Translations under genes and position numbers: made by a program
Origin: Bdellovibrionaceae bacterium UBA1609
GTDB lineage: Bacteria; Bdellovibrionota; Bdellovibrionia; Bdellovibrionales; UBA1609
NCBI GenBank assembly: GCA_002321895.1
Contig: DCMZ01000010.1
Span: 124,001 to 188,000, forward strand
Length of the DNA: 64,000 nucleotides
Direction: 5' to 3'
Part shown: positions 28,298-39,200 of the stretch, one piece after another
How the letters are laid out: the number at the start of each line of letters is the position of its first letter
Numbering within the stretch: the first letter of the stretch is position 1
The notes under the pieces: model-generated
Seen by the model: the letters and a program-made list of their open reading frames with translations, nothing else
The model's database searches: none
Told to the model about the DNA's origin: nothing

Positions 28298-28326
28298 GTG
28301 GCGTCTATTGACCAGATAGACGCTAC
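28298..28326 (+). terminator. hairpin after the HD gene
   Basis: An 11-bp stem with one G-U pair (GTGGCGTCTAT at 28298-28308 with ATAGACGCTAC at 28316-28326) and a 7-nt loop, starting just after the stop codon. There is no clear U-run after it, so termination is likely but not certain. Confidence 0.55.
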
Positions 28327-28406
28327 GCTTCATCCTCTCAAGGTTTCGAGCAAATCCATTACTACTCTCGAGGGATCGTTGTGCTTAGGCCTAAAAACCG
28401 ATATAA

Positions 28407-28433
28407 CTCCTTAAATTAACATCATTTAAGGAG
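28407..28433 (+). promoter_or_regulatory. perfect inverted repeat that covers the ribosome binding site
   Basis: CTCCTTAAAT (28407-28416) and ATTTAAGGAG (28424-28433) are exact complements with a 7-nt spacer. The 3' arm contains the AAGGAG ribosome site of the acyl-CoA dehydrogenase gene that starts at 28440. It can act as an RNA hairpin that hides the ribosome site or as a palindromic operator for a dimeric repressor. Confidence 0.6.
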
Positions 28434-28439
28434 AGGTGA

Positions 28440-29594
28440 ATGTCCTCAGAAATTCCAGCAGTAACGACATTAACGGAAGAAGAATCCGCTTTTAAAGATG
28501 CGGTTAGAGAATTTGCCATTGGCGAAATTAAACCTCTTGTCCACGAAATGGATAAGAATAAAGAAATGAATGGCGACCTCATTAAAAGTTTGTTTCAAAT
28601 GGGTTTAATGGGAATCGAAACGCCTGAGCAATTTGGTGGCGCTGGTAGCTCCTTCACCATGGCCTGTCTGGCTATCGAAGAATTAGGCCGAGTAGATGGT
28701 TCTGTGAGCGTACTGGTTGATGTTCAAAACACTCTTGTTACAAACGCATTTTTAAGATGGGGTACAGATGCCCAAAAAGAAAAATTTCTACCGCAACTGG
28801 CTCAAGAAAAAGTGGGCGCTTATGCCCTGTCTGAAAGTTCAAGTGGTTCTGATGCTTTTGCATTGAAACTGAGAGCCGAAGAAAAGGGAGATAAATACGT
28901 TCTCAACGGTCATAAATTGTGGATTACCAATGGCGGAGAGGCTGAAATATTTCTTGTTTTTGCCAACCTCGACCCTAGCGCAGGCTATAAGGGAATCACG
29001 GGGTTTATTGTTGAAAAGGACACACCCGGATTTTCTATAGGAAAAAGGGAAGACAAATTAGGTATTCGAGCGAGCTCCACAGTTGAATTGGTTTTTGATA
29101 ACTGTGAAATCCCTAAAGAGAATGTTATTGGCGATGTCGGTAAAGGATACAAAATTGCCATTGAAACCTTAAACGAAGGTCGAATTGGCATTGGAGCCCA
29201 GATGCTAGGTATCGCACAAGGCGCTTATGATGCGACGTTAGAGTACATTAAAACCAGAGAACAATTCGGCAAACCTCTTTCAGCGTTTCAAGGCGTTCAA
29301 TTTCAATTGGCAGAAATGCGCGTGATGGTGGAGACTTCGAGACTCATGGTTTACAATGCAGCCCGATTAAAGGACTCTGGCAAAGACTTTATTAAAGAAG
29401 CGGCTATGTGCAAACTCTATACTTCCCGTACAGCAGAAAAAGTCGCATCTTTAGCTGTAGATCTTTACGGTGGAAACGGTTTCACCACCGAGTACCCTGT
29501 TGAGAAGTTTTATAGAGATGCCAAAATTGGTCAGATCTATGAAGGAACGAGTAACATGCAATTGCAAACCATTGCAAAAATGGAGCTTGGCTAA
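28440..29594 (+). CDS. acyl-CoA dehydrogenase
   Basis: FAD enzyme that introduces the alpha-beta double bond in acyl-CoA, the first step of beta-oxidation; 384 aa, standard length. The signatures are ALSESSSGSDAFALKL and LWITNGGEAEIF for the FAD/substrate site, EQFGKPLSAFQGVQFQLAEM, and the C-terminal QIYEGTSNMQLQTIAK. The catalytic Glu of short-chain enzymes is expected in the YEGTSN block (IYEGT). The chain-length class could be short-chain or branched-chain. A hairpin at its ribosome site suggests regulated expression. Confidence 0.94.
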   Translation: MSSEIPAVTTLTEEESAFKDAVREFAIGEIKPLVHEMDKNKEMNGDLIKSLFQMGLMGIETPEQFGGAGSSFTMACLAIEELGRVDGSVSVLVDVQNTLVTNAFLRWGTDAQKEKFLPQLAQEKVGAYALSESSSGSDAFALKLRAEEKGDKYVLNGHKLWITNGGEAEIFLVFANLDPSAGYKGITGFIVEKDTPGFSIGKREDKLGIRASSTVELVFDNCEIPKENVIGDVGKGYKIAIETLNEGRIGIGAQMLGIAQGAYDATLEYIKTREQFGKPLSAFQGVQFQLAEMRVMVETSRLMVYNAARLKDSGKDFIKEAAMCKLYTSRTAEKVASLAVDLYGGNGFTTEYPVEKFYRDAKIGQIYEGTSNMQLQTIAKMELG

Positions 29595-29616
29595 ATCCAG
29601 CTAAATAAGAGTATGC

Positions 29617-29655
29617 CTACAATCTATGGATCCTACTCACATCCGTAGATTGTAG
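29617..29655. terminator. long hairpin after the acyl-CoA dehydrogenase gene
   Basis: A 15-bp stem with a single G-U pair (29617-29631 with 29641-29655) and a 9-nt loop, 22 nt after the stop. No U-run follows. It may terminate transcription or protect the 3' end of the mRNA. Confidence 0.6.
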
Positions 29656-29690
29656 AATGATCTTCCTTAGTAACTCACATAGGATTTCAA

Positions 29691-31490
29691 ATGAAGTTTC
29701 CTTCTCTTTCCGAGTTTTTCCAATCAGCTAAATCTTCGGCTAAACGTTTTCCATTGGTCCTGCTAACTGCCTTTGTTTCATTTTCGTATTTCGCAGTAGC
29801 AACTGAACACAACTATAATCTTCATCAGCTCATCCCTGCCTTTACATTGATACTGGGAATACCGCTGTTTTTTGCGATAGATATCCATTTAGAGTCACGA
29901 AAAACCTGCTCAGCCAAACATCGGATATTTTTTTGGGTTATAGGAACGGCTTTTCTTTTTTCATTCCACTTTGCGTTTGGCACATTTGCTTCTGAACGTT
30001 TTGCCATCAATTATCTGCTAGTAAGTCTATTAATCCATTTGTTAGTTTCTTTTTCAGGTTACTTTAGCTTTGAAAACGATAATGGTTTTTGGCAATTTAA
30101 TCGGATTATTTTTCTTCGATTTCTTCTATCTCTTCTGTATGCCTCGGTTTTCTTTGGCGGGATATCCATTGCACTGATCAGCATTTCTAAACTATTTTCT
30201 GTAGACATCTCTGGAAATTTCTTTCTACAACTTTGGTTGTTTTCAATTTTTTTCATCCATACCTGGCACTTCCTATCCGGAATCCCCAATGACATCACCA
30301 AATTAGGCACAGAACAGCATTATCCGAAAGGATTAAGAGTTTTCGTTCAATTTCTACTCATCCCAATTGTCTCGATTTACATGACGATTCTCTATATATA
30401 TATGAGTAAAATTTTATTCACTGGAATTTGGCCTCAGGGATATATTGGCTGGTTGGTGTCTATCATCTCCACACTTGGCATTTTTAATTTACTCTTGTTA
30501 GACCCAGAAAAAATTCGTCCACAATACCAATGGATAAAAACCTATACCAAGATTTTCTATCTTGCCATTATTCCGCTCCTAGTTATGCTATTTGCCGCCA
30601 TTGGACAGAGAATATCTGAATATGGAGTCACAGAAAAAAGATACGTTTTAACAATTCTAGGAATGTCCTTACTACTTCTTGCTTTCTATTTCTTGCTTTC
30701 TAAATCAAAAAACATAAAGTTCATCCCGATGAGTTTATTTGCGGTTTGCCTCATTGCTCTTTGGGGTCCAATCAGCGCTTCGAATATGTCTCTAAGAAGC
30801 CAAACTCATCGACTGGAGTCTTTACTGATGAAAAATCAATTGTTAGAGGACGGTAAAGCAACGTCGGCTAATAATATAAATGATATTTCTGATAGTGATG
30901 CTCATCATATCTCTTCAATATTAGACTACATCATTCAAAATCATGGAGTTGAGAAACTATCAAATATTTTCCCTAAAGAGGTGATTGAATCCACACAAAA
31001 GGACCCTCAATATACATGGTCGACACGCAAGCCCAGCCAACAAAATAGTATTGAAGCCTTAAAATACTTGAACATTGAATACCATCCTAACCCAGAAAGC
31101 CAATCCAAAATCGTTTATGAGACCTTTCAGTCAGAGGACGAAGATAACTCCATTGAACTTCCCAAATTCAAATACATGGTTCATCTTAGGTATCTCAACG
31201 AGTCTTTTTTGTTAGGGCCAAAAAGAGAAAAGATTGACTATTCGGTTGATGGAATGACCATTGTATTCACTGGAAATAAGGGAGTGGTCGCCAAGTTTGA
31301 CCTAGAACCTTTCGTGGAAAACCTAAGATCCTATTATGACAAATACAACATCCCCGCTAAACTCATGTGGTTAGATAGCACTGAAGGTAATAATTCCTTT
31401 AAAATCCATATAACCCGCCTTGATATTTCAACTAAAAAAGAGGGGTCCAAAATAAGTTCAATGTCGGGTTTTCTTTTTATAAATGAGTAG
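29691..31490 (+). CDS. DUF4153 multi-pass membrane protein
   Basis: 599-aa inner membrane protein. About 10-12 hydrophobic helices fill residues 20-385 (for example LVLLTAFVSFSYFAVAT, LIPAFTLILGIPLFFAI, VFFGGISIALISISKLF). A hydrophilic C-terminal domain of about 210 residues follows. The layout and the WPQGYIGWLVSIISTLGIFNLLLLDP segment are those of DUF4153 proteins, whose function is unknown. It starts at ATG 29691 after an AGGA site and ends 13 nt from the convergent gene. Confidence 0.8.
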   Translation: MKFPSLSEFFQSAKSSAKRFPLVLLTAFVSFSYFAVATEHNYNLHQLIPAFTLILGIPLFFAIDIHLESRKTCSAKHRIFFWVIGTAFLFSFHFAFGTFASERFAINYLLVSLLIHLLVSFSGYFSFENDNGFWQFNRIIFLRFLLSLLYASVFFGGISIALISISKLFSVDISGNFFLQLWLFSIFFIHTWHFLSGIPNDITKLGTEQHYPKGLRVFVQFLLIPIVSIYMTILYIYMSKILFTGIWPQGYIGWLVSIISTLGIFNLLLLDPEKIRPQYQWIKTYTKIFYLAIIPLLVMLFAAIGQRISEYGVTEKRYVLTILGMSLLLLAFYFLLSKSKNIKFIPMSLFAVCLIALWGPISASNMSLRSQTHRLESLLMKNQLLEDGKATSANNINDISDSDAHHISSILDYIIQNHGVEKLSNIFPKEVIESTQKDPQYTWSTRKPSQQNSIEALKYLNIEYHPNPESQSKIVYETFQSEDEDNSIELPKFKYMVHLRYLNESFLLGPKREKIDYSVDGMTIVFTGNKGVVAKFDLEPFVENLRSYYDKYNIPAKLMWLDSTEGNNSFKIHITRLDISTKKEGSKISSMSGFLFINE

Positions 31491-31503
31491 TTTTTAAAAT
31501 AAT

Positions 31504-32403
31504 TTAACGCCGATGAAACTTCATTACGATGGAACGCATATTCGTGTGGCTATCTATTCTTAGAGACAAACGACTATGCCCATATCCCTTACCTTCCATT
31601 GCTTTATTTATTTCTGTTCCCAAAAATGTCCAATGAAAGACTTGAGTCTTATTAGCGTAACCCTGCTCATTAAACCAATCCATCTCTTTGAAAAAGTTGG
31701 GATGCATATTTTCTTTAAGTTCTATTGTGATGGAACCTATCTCATTATTCACTTTTTCTTTAACTTGATCGATGATATCCATTTCCGGCTGCAACTCTTT
31801 ACGATAAAATACCACTAACACTTTTGAAAGAACGGGATCTTTATCCCTATATTCTTTAACCCTATAGACTTCAGTAAAACCTAAAGAATGGGCTACTTTT
31901 CCTGTGTGAGTACTAAAAGCCGCCTCTTTAAAAGTTAGTCCCTCATTTATGGCTTTGTAAAATGAGACATAATTATCTGGCATATAACTACCACCAGTCC
32001 ATAACCCCTTAATAAAATTAGCTTCTGGAAATACATCCAATACGACTTTTCGAATAAAATCTCTTCCCGAAATCTCGGATCGACCCTCCGTGTTTTTTAA
32101 ATACAAAGAGAAATGTATTTTGTTTCCAATCTCCAACTCCGCAGACGCATGGTAGTCATGGGGACCACGCTTTAAATTATAATCAAAACGATTTTGGCGA
32201 GGACTTGAAAACAAAGGCGAATCGATAGTTCTCTTTGAACTATGAAATCCAAATAATTCACCACATAAAACAAATGATTGTGCAGAACTCAAAATGGAAA
32301 AACAAATTACTGAAAGTATAACTAGATTATGGGTTATAAAATTCAAAATAGACCTTAAAGTAATTCTCGACTTTGATATTTTACCATGGACTGTATGGAT
32401 CAT
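31504..32403 (-). CDS. hypothetical secreted protein
   Basis: I do not recognise this protein. It has a signal-like segment (NLVILSVICFSILSSAQS), followed by about 260 residues of mixed alpha/beta sequence with GLWTGGSYMPDNYVSFY in the middle and a basic C-terminus. The open frame extends to a TTG at 32469, but that start has no ribosome site. ATG 32403 gives a long but plausible signal peptide. It follows ung on the same strand by about 78 nt. The pattern with FREEK-like charged helices and a GNAT-like central region gives no firm family. Confidence 0.6.
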   Translation of the reverse strand: MIHTVHGKISKSRITLRSILNFITHNLVILSVICFSILSSAQSFVLCGELFGFHSSKRTIDSPLFSSPRQNRFDYNLKRGPHDYHASAELEIGNKIHFSLYLKNTEGRSEISGRDFIRKVVLDVFPEANFIKGLWTGGSYMPDNYVSFYKAINEGLTFKEAAFSTHTGKVAHSLGFTEVYRVKEYRDKDPVLSKVLVVFYRKELQPEMDIIDQVKEKVNNEIGSITIELKENMHPNFFKEMDWFNEQGYANKTQVFHWTFLGTEINKAMEGKGYGHSRLSLRIDSHTNMRSIVMKFHRR

Positions 32404-32480
32404 TTCATATCTTAATAAGTCAGAAATGATTACAAAATGTTGTCTAGTAAATCGACAGTTCTGAATCAACTCAGTCGTAT

Positions 32481-33167
32481 CTAGTCAGCGATATTCCAAT
32501 TCACCGCGGGCAAACCGTGCTTTGAAAGATGTTGGTCTATCTTAGAAAACGGTTTTGAACCAAAAAATCCTCTATGTGCACTCAGTGGCGAAGGATGAGG
32601 ACTTTCTAGGACCAAGTGACGATCGCGATCGATCATTTTCCCTTTTTTTTGTGCGTAGGATCCCCAAAGAACAAACACTAGATTTTCTCTCTTGTGATTT
32701 AGAACTTCAATCACTCGGTCGGTGAAGGTCTCCCATCCCTTTTTTTGATGACTTCCCGCTTTTCCGGATTCCACGGTTAACGTTGCATTCAGCAAGAGAA
32801 CACCTTGATCCGCCCAGGATTGTAAGTAGCCATGCTCCGGCGGTTCAATGTTCAAATCAGACTTTAGCTCTTTATAGATATTCCTTAAACTCGGAGGAAC
32901 ACGAACTCCTTTTTTAACCGAAAAACATAAACCATGGGCTTGATCGGGCCCATGATAGGGATCTTGTCCAATGATCACCACTTTTACTTTTTCAAATGGA
33001 CAGGCATTGAAAGCATTAAAATACTCCGAACCTTTAGGGAAAATAAGCTTCTTTTTCTCATACTCTGAGTTTAAAAACTTCTTGAGTTTAAGCATATAGT
33101 CCTGATCAAATTCCCCAGATAGGTGCTTATGCCAACTCTTTTCCAACTTGATATTTTCAGAGTTCAT
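32481..33167 (-). CDS. ung: uracil-DNA glycosylase
   Basis: Removes uracil from DNA at the start of base excision repair, about 228 aa. The water-activating loop GQDPYHGPDQAHGLCFSV contains the catalytic Asp. The substrate-binding VPPSLRNIYKEL, the LLLNATLTVE block and the C-terminal HPSPLSAHRGFFG with the catalytic His are all present. The frame is open to 33179, but the ATG at 33167 overlaps the meaB stop as ATGA and is the more likely start. It sits at the end of an acyl-CoA/B12 operon, probably by read-through. Confidence 0.95.
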   Translation of the reverse strand: MNSENIKLEKSWHKHLSGEFDQDYMLKLKKFLNSEYEKKKLIFPKGSEYFNAFNACPFEKVKVVIIGQDPYHGPDQAHGLCFSVKKGVRVPPSLRNIYKELKSDLNIEPPEHGYLQSWADQGVLLLNATLTVESGKAGSHQKKGWETFTDRVIEVLNHKRENLVFVLWGSYAQKKGKMIDRDRHLVLESPHPSPLSAHRGFFGSKPFSKIDQHLSKHGLPAVNWNIAD

Positions 33168-34135
33168 ATTTTCATCCATTCACCAACCAGTTCAGATGCT
33201 GCTTCAACCACATGCTGTGACTTTTTTTGAACTTTCAATTGTGCCTGCTGCATGAGCATAACATAGGATTCGGAGCTCTTTATAGAGTCCATCATCAAAG
33301 TTTGTACTTTTTCTTTGAGCCAAATCAGGTTTTGTTTTTCGCGTAATTTCTCTAAGTCGCCATTGGCTCTTATCGATGAGAGATACTCCTGTAGTACACT
33401 CCAGACCATTTCAACAGAGTCTTTCGATAGTGCATTGTTAGTTAAAACCCTAGGAGACCAAAGAGAAGAGCTTGTTACCATAGTTAAAGCAGATTCCATT
33501 TGAATTTTTGCCAAATCAGCCGCTTTGGGATCTACATCGGCTTTGTTTACAGCAATCACATCCGCAAGTTCCATAATTCCTTTTTTAATTCCCTGTAGCT
33601 CATCACCTGTATTTGGCACAGCCAACAACAAAAATGCGTCGACCAGTTCTCTCACCTGGTATTCACTCTGGCCAACACCAACGGTTTCAATAATAACTAT
33701 ATCAAACCCCGCAGCTTCACACAAAAGCATAGATTCGCGTGTAGAAGTATTGATCCCCCCCATAAATCCCTTTGTGGGGCTTGGTCGAATAAAAGCGTCA
33801 TCCAGTTGGCTAAGGGACTCCATACGAGTCTTATCACCCAGTAAACTTCCACCGCTCACGGGACTAGAAGGATCAATCGCCAGCACAGCCACCTTCATCC
33901 CATGATTCTTCACCAAATTGATACCCAAAGTTTCAATAAAGGTAGATTTCCCCGCACCCGGAACTCCCGAAATTCCCAATCGGATAGATGTTTTGTTTTG
34001 TGGCCTTAACTTAAGAAGGAGGTCGTTTGCGGCCAACCGGTCACTGGGTCTAGTACTCTCTAAAAGGGTGATGGCCTTAGCCAGTGCCCGCCGCCCTCCT
34101 TGCTGAATATCCGAGGCGAGTTGATCCATATCCAT
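33164..34135 (-). CDS. meaB: GTPase chaperone of methylmalonyl-CoA mutase (MeaB/ArgK)
   Basis: G3E-type GTPase that loads and protects the B12 cofactor of methylmalonyl-CoA mutase; 323 aa. Walker A is GVPGAGKST, the switch region has AIDPSSPVSGGSLLGDKTRM, the G3-type segment is VIIETVGVGQSE and the base motif is NKAD. The ATG at 34135 shares one base with the mutase stop codon (TGATG), so the partners are translationally coupled. A TTG one codon upstream is less likely. Confidence 0.95.
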   Translation of the reverse strand: MDMDQLASDIQQGGRRALAKAITLLESTRPSDRLAANDLLLKLRPQNKTSIRLGISGVPGAGKSTFIETLGINLVKNHGMKVAVLAIDPSSPVSGGSLLGDKTRMESLSQLDDAFIRPSPTKGFMGGINTSTRESMLLCEAAGFDIVIIETVGVGQSEYQVRELVDAFLLLAVPNTGDELQGIKKGIMELADVIAVNKADVDPKAADLAKIQMESALTMVTSSSLWSPRVLTNNALSKDSVEMVWSVLQEYLSSIRANGDLEKLREKQNLIWLKEKVQTLMMDSIKSSESYVMLMQQAQLKVQKKSQHVVEAASELVGEWMKI

Positions 34136-36288
34136 CAAGATTCTCCAGCCAGAGCTTTTAACACATCCTCCGCAGCTGAAGGAATTGGAGTTCCAGGTCC
34201 AAAAATTCCCTTCACTCCTTGAGCGTAGAGCTCATCATAATCCGGCTTTGGAATGACGCCGCCAACAATGACAATAATATCTTCGGCCTTTTGGGACTTT
34301 AACTCGGACATCAGCTCAGGGACCAAAGCCTTGTGGCCTGCGGCCTGTGATGACACTCCTATGACATGAACATCGTTCTCGATGGCCTGTTTTACCACTT
34401 CTTTAGGAGTTGAAAATAACGGAGACAGATCTACATCGAAACCCAGATCAGAGAAGCTGGAAGCTATCACTTTTGCTCCTCTGTCATGTCCATCTTGCCC
34501 CATCTTTGCCACAAGCATTCTTGGACGCCGACCATTCTTTACTTCAAAAGCTTTAACCTGCTCAATAACATCTAACCATTCCTTTTGTTCAGACATAACT
34601 CCTCCATAAACACCCGTAACAGTATTGGATTGAGCACGATAGCGCCCCCACTTATCCTCAAGAGCTTGAGAGATTTCACCCACAGTACAACGGGCGCGGA
34701 TGGCTTCCACAGCCAATGCCAATCCATTTCCCTCACTGGTCTCTGCATACATAGATAGATTATCCAAACACTTCTGAACCTTTTCACTATCCCTACCGGC
34801 CTTTAATTTTTCAAGCCGAGCTACTTGTGATTTTCTGACTTGTTCATTATCAATCTGTAGAACTTCTACCGGATCATCTTTTTCTGACTTATATTTATTC
34901 AAACCCACAATGACTTGTCGGCCACTATCAATATTGGCCTGCTTGCGAGTCGCTGATTCTTCTATGCGAAGTTTTGGAATACCTTTCTCTATGGCCTTCG
35001 CCATCCCTCCAGCCTCTTCCACTTCTTGCATTATAACTTTAGCCTTTTTGTATATCTTTTCAGTGAGACTTTCCATCAGGTAAGAGCCGCCCCAAGGATC
35101 AACGACATTTGTTATCCCTGTTTCCTCCTGCAAAATCAGTTGGGTATTCCTAGCTATTTTGGCACTAAATTCGGTAGGAAGGGCAATGGCTTCGTCAAAA
35201 CTATTGGTATGTAAGCTTTGAGTTCCACCAAAAACAGCCGCCATAGCTTCTATAGTAGTACGAATAATATTGTTGTAAGGATCTTGTTCTGTAAGTGACC
35301 ATCCTGATGTCTGACAATGAGTTCGAAGCATAGATGATTTGGGATTTGTGGGATTATAGTCGTTGACTACCTCTGCCCATAGCAACCGAGCGGCCCGCAA
35401 TTTTGCAACTTCCATATAGAAGTTCATTCCGATACCAAAGAAAAAAGACAACCTGGGCGCAAAATCATCCACCTTCAAGCCCGCGGCAATGGCCGTATCA
35501 ATATACTCTTTACCATCGGCTATGGTGTAGGCTAACTCCAGAGCGGCATCCGCCCCTGCTTCCTGCATATGATAACCAGATATGGATATGCTATTAAACT
35601 TTGGCATATTCTGAGAGGTATAAGCAAAAATATCAGAAATGATTCTCAACGAAGGCTTTGGCGGATAGATATAAGTATTACGAACCATAAATTCTTTAAG
35701 GATGTCATTCTGAATCGTTCCTGAAAGTTTTTCCTGAGGAACTCCTTGCTCTTCAGCAGCCACAATGTAAGCCGCCAAGATAGGCAACACAGCTCCATTC
35801 ATTGTCATACTTACCGAAACTTTATCTAATGGTATTTCATTGAAAAGAATCTTCATATCCTCAATGGAATCAATAGCCACACCGGCTTTACCCACATCCC
35901 CTGTGACTCTCTCGTGATCCGAATCGTAACCTCTATGAGTGGCCAGATCAAAAGCAACACTCACACCTTGCCCACCTCCGGCCAAGGTTTTTTTGTAGAA
36001 TGCATTACTTTCTTCGGCGGTAGAAAACCCAGCATACTGCCTAATGGTCCAAGGGCGCCCTGCATACATAGTGGCCCTTGGACCACGAACGAAAGGGAAC
36101 TCCCCTGGTACAGAATGAACCCAATCCTCATTTGGCAAATCGTCATCTGTGTACAGAGGTTGAAGCTCAATCCCTTCATCCGTAGCTTTGTTCAAACTAT
36201 CTAACGGCTTTCCGCGGAGTTCTTTTTCAGCAATTTTTTTCCAACGATCTTTCAAATTAACCTCACAAATTCCTTCTGTACTGCCCAC
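34135..36288 (-). CDS. mcm: methylmalonyl-CoA mutase
   Basis: B12-dependent isomerisation of methylmalonyl-CoA and succinyl-CoA, 717 aa, one-chain alpha-type. The substrate tunnel has RATMYAGRPWTIRQYAGFST with the Tyr typical of methylmalonyl-CoA mutase and NTYIYPPKPSLRI with the Arg that binds the substrate carboxylate. The C-terminal B12 domain has the base-off motif GQDGHDRG and the GGVIPKPDY block. The apparent start is GTG at 36288, inside the end of icmF. A TTG at 36255 behind GAGG is an alternative. Its own MeaB follows. I see no second (beta) subunit. Confidence 0.95.
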   Translation of the reverse strand: MGSTEGICEVNLKDRWKKIAEKELRGKPLDSLNKATDEGIELQPLYTDDDLPNEDWVHSVPGEFPFVRGPRATMYAGRPWTIRQYAGFSTAEESNAFYKKTLAGGGQGVSVAFDLATHRGYDSDHERVTGDVGKAGVAIDSIEDMKILFNEIPLDKVSVSMTMNGAVLPILAAYIVAAEEQGVPQEKLSGTIQNDILKEFMVRNTYIYPPKPSLRIISDIFAYTSQNMPKFNSISISGYHMQEAGADAALELAYTIADGKEYIDTAIAAGLKVDDFAPRLSFFFGIGMNFYMEVAKLRAARLLWAEVVNDYNPTNPKSSMLRTHCQTSGWSLTEQDPYNNIIRTTIEAMAAVFGGTQSLHTNSFDEAIALPTEFSAKIARNTQLILQEETGITNVVDPWGGSYLMESLTEKIYKKAKVIMQEVEEAGGMAKAIEKGIPKLRIEESATRKQANIDSGRQVIVGLNKYKSEKDDPVEVLQIDNEQVRKSQVARLEKLKAGRDSEKVQKCLDNLSMYAETSEGNGLALAVEAIRARCTVGEISQALEDKWGRYRAQSNTVTGVYGGVMSEQKEWLDVIEQVKAFEVKNGRRPRMLVAKMGQDGHDRGAKVIASSFSDLGFDVDLSPLFSTPKEVVKQAIENDVHVIGVSSQAAGHKALVPELMSELKSQKAEDIIVIVGGVIPKPDYDELYAQGVKGIFGPGTPIPSAAEDVLKALAGES

Positions 36289-39200
36289 CCACTTCGTAGA
36301 GTGCAGTGGTCATCTGGAAAAGAGTACAATGTCGAGCCGCCGACATGAGGGCGCCGAAGACATTCTCCCCCTTTAAAGCAGACTCTTTAAGCTTCTGGAT
36401 CTCACGTTCAGCTTCCATCGAATGAGAGGATTGATATTCCTCAACTCGATCCAACTGCATCTTTTTTTCCTCTTGGCTAGCACGGGCCAACTCTATTTTA
36501 GGAGGTACATAGTCATCACCGAGTGTCTTAGGGTTGATGAATGTGTTAACGCCGACAACCGGATGATCTCCACTGTGTTTCAAATGCTCATAGTACATAG
36601 ATTCTTCCTGAATCTTTCCCCTTTGATATTGGGTCTCCATAGCTCCCAGGACACCGCCCCTTTCACTAATTCGATTAAACTCATCCAATACTGCTTCCTC
36701 AACTGCATCTGTGAGCCAGTTTACAAAGTAACTTCCCTGAAGTGGGTTCTCATTTTTTGAGTATCCATACTCTTTGTTAATAATAAGCTGAATCGCCTGA
36801 GCCCGCCTTACACTTTCCTCAGTTGGAGTCGTAATGGCTTCATCATAAGCATTTGTATGTAGAGAATTACAATTGTCACTAATGGCAACCAAGGCCTGTA
36901 AAGTGGTACGTATATCGTTAAAATCTATTTCCTGGGCATGCAAAGAACGGCCACTGGTTTGAATATGGTATTTTAACTTTTGCGACCGATCATTGGCCTT
37001 ATATAAATCCCTCATAGCTACAGCCCATATTCTACGTGCCACCCGACCGATCACCGTATATTCCGCATCTAACCCGTTGGAAAAAAAGAAACTCAAGCTC
37101 GGGGCAAAGTCATCAATGTCCATACCTCGACTTAAATAATATTCCACATAGGTAAAAGCATTACTTAAAGTTAAAGCCAACTGAGTGATGGGATTCGCAC
37201 CCGCTTCGGCAATATGGTATCCAGAAATACTCACTGAATAGAAATTCTTTACCTGATGTTCAATAAAATACTGCTGAATATCACCCATCATCTTAATAGC
37301 AAAATCAATGGAGAATATACAGGTGTTCTGGCCTTGATCCTCTTTTAGAATATCGGCCTGAACAGTTCCTCTAACATTTTTCAATACCCAAGCTCTAGTT
37401 TCTTCTAGTTCGTGGTCACTCAGGCTTCTCCCGAGATCCTTTTCCTTCTTCTCTACCTGTTGATCAATGGCAGTGTTCATAAAAAAGGCCAGCAACATAG
37501 GTGCCGGACCATTGATGGTCATAGATACACTTGTGGAGGGATCGCACAAATCAAAACCGTCATAGAGGGCTTTCATGTCATCCAAAGTAGCAATACTAAC
37601 GCCACTCTCTCCCACTTTTCCATAGATATCAGGACGAATATTAGGATCTTGCCCATAAAGCGTCACCGAATCAAAGGCCGTAGACAATCGTTTAGCCGCT
37701 TCGTCTTTAGACAAATAATGAAATCGTCGATTTGTTCTTTCTGGAGGACCTTCACCAGCAAACTGCCGTGCAGGTAACTCACCCAGTCGCTTTAGAGGAA
37801 AAACTCCAGATGTGTAGGGAAACTCCCCTGGAAAATTTTCTAATCGCAGGAAACGAAATCTATCGCCCCAATCTTTGATCTCCGGTAAAGCTATCCGAGG
37901 CACATCAAGACCCGAAAGCGATTTATGGGTCAGGGGCTGCTTGATCACTTTCCCTCTCACTGAATACTCGTAATTTTGTCCTTGAAATTTGGTCAGATTC
38001 TTCTCATAGGAATCCAGTAGTTCGACGTCATCCCCGGACATTTGAGACTTCAATTGCTCTTTATTTTTTCCAAACTTATTGGGCTCTCCTAAAACCTTCT
38101 CGGCCTTTTCCAAAGCTCCCCATTCACTGGCCACTTCTGCCAAAGTTTCAGTTTGCTTTTTGTAACTCCTAATAGCACTCACAATTTCAGATAAATAATT
38201 TTGCCTTTCAGGAGGCACTACGGTCTGTTTTTCGTTTCCAATAAAAAGATCCTTCTTCTCCAATGGAAGAACCCAATTAAATCCACCTTTGTCAGCGCCA
38301 GCTAAAGCGTCCGTAATTCCAAAAAAAAGCTGATTCACACCATTATCATTAAAATTAGAGGCTTGGGTTAAAAATACAGGGATCTCTATGGACTCATCAA
38401 AGAGCTTTCGACTTCTTCGATATTGTTTTTTTACATCCCTAAAAGCGTCGAGGGAACCTCTTCTATCCGCTTTATTGATAGCTATGATGTCTGCATAATC
38501 GATCATCTCAATTTTTTCTAACTGGGATTGAGCTCCAAACTCAGAAGTCATTACATAAAGACTGAAATCAGAAACTTCCGTGATAGCCATAGAAGCCTGG
38601 CCAATCCCTGAACTCTCCGCAATAATTAAATCAAAATCCATGGACTGACATTGCCGCAATACTTCCGGCAATGCCGTCGCTATTTCATTACCACTTCCAC
38701 GACTTGCAAGGGATCGCATATAGACCCCATCTCTAGATAATGAATTCATTCGAATCCTATCACCTAATAGCGCACCGCCGGTTTTACGTTTAGACGGATC
38801 AACACAGATGACAGCTATTTTAATATCTTCGAAACCATTGAGAAATCTTTGAATAAGCTCGTCCACTAAGGATGACTTACCGGCACCGCCTGTACCGGTT
38901 ATTCCCAAAATTTTAGGTTTCTCTGATTTTCCAATAAAGACATTTTTCTCAAGAAAATCAGAGTTATACTTCCGCCCGTTCTCAATGGCTGAAAGATAGA
39001 GTCCCATCTCCCTTTGCCTAAATTTAGTTTCGTCCTTTACTTCAAAGGAAGCAACTGACTCAGCCGCTTGATTGATATCAAAATCACAGCCTTTTATAAC
39101 CAGCTCAATCATCCCTTCAAGCCCCAGCTTTCGCCCATCATCAGGATGAAATATATGGGAAATACCGTAAGCCTCTAATTCTGACTTTTCCTCATGGACA

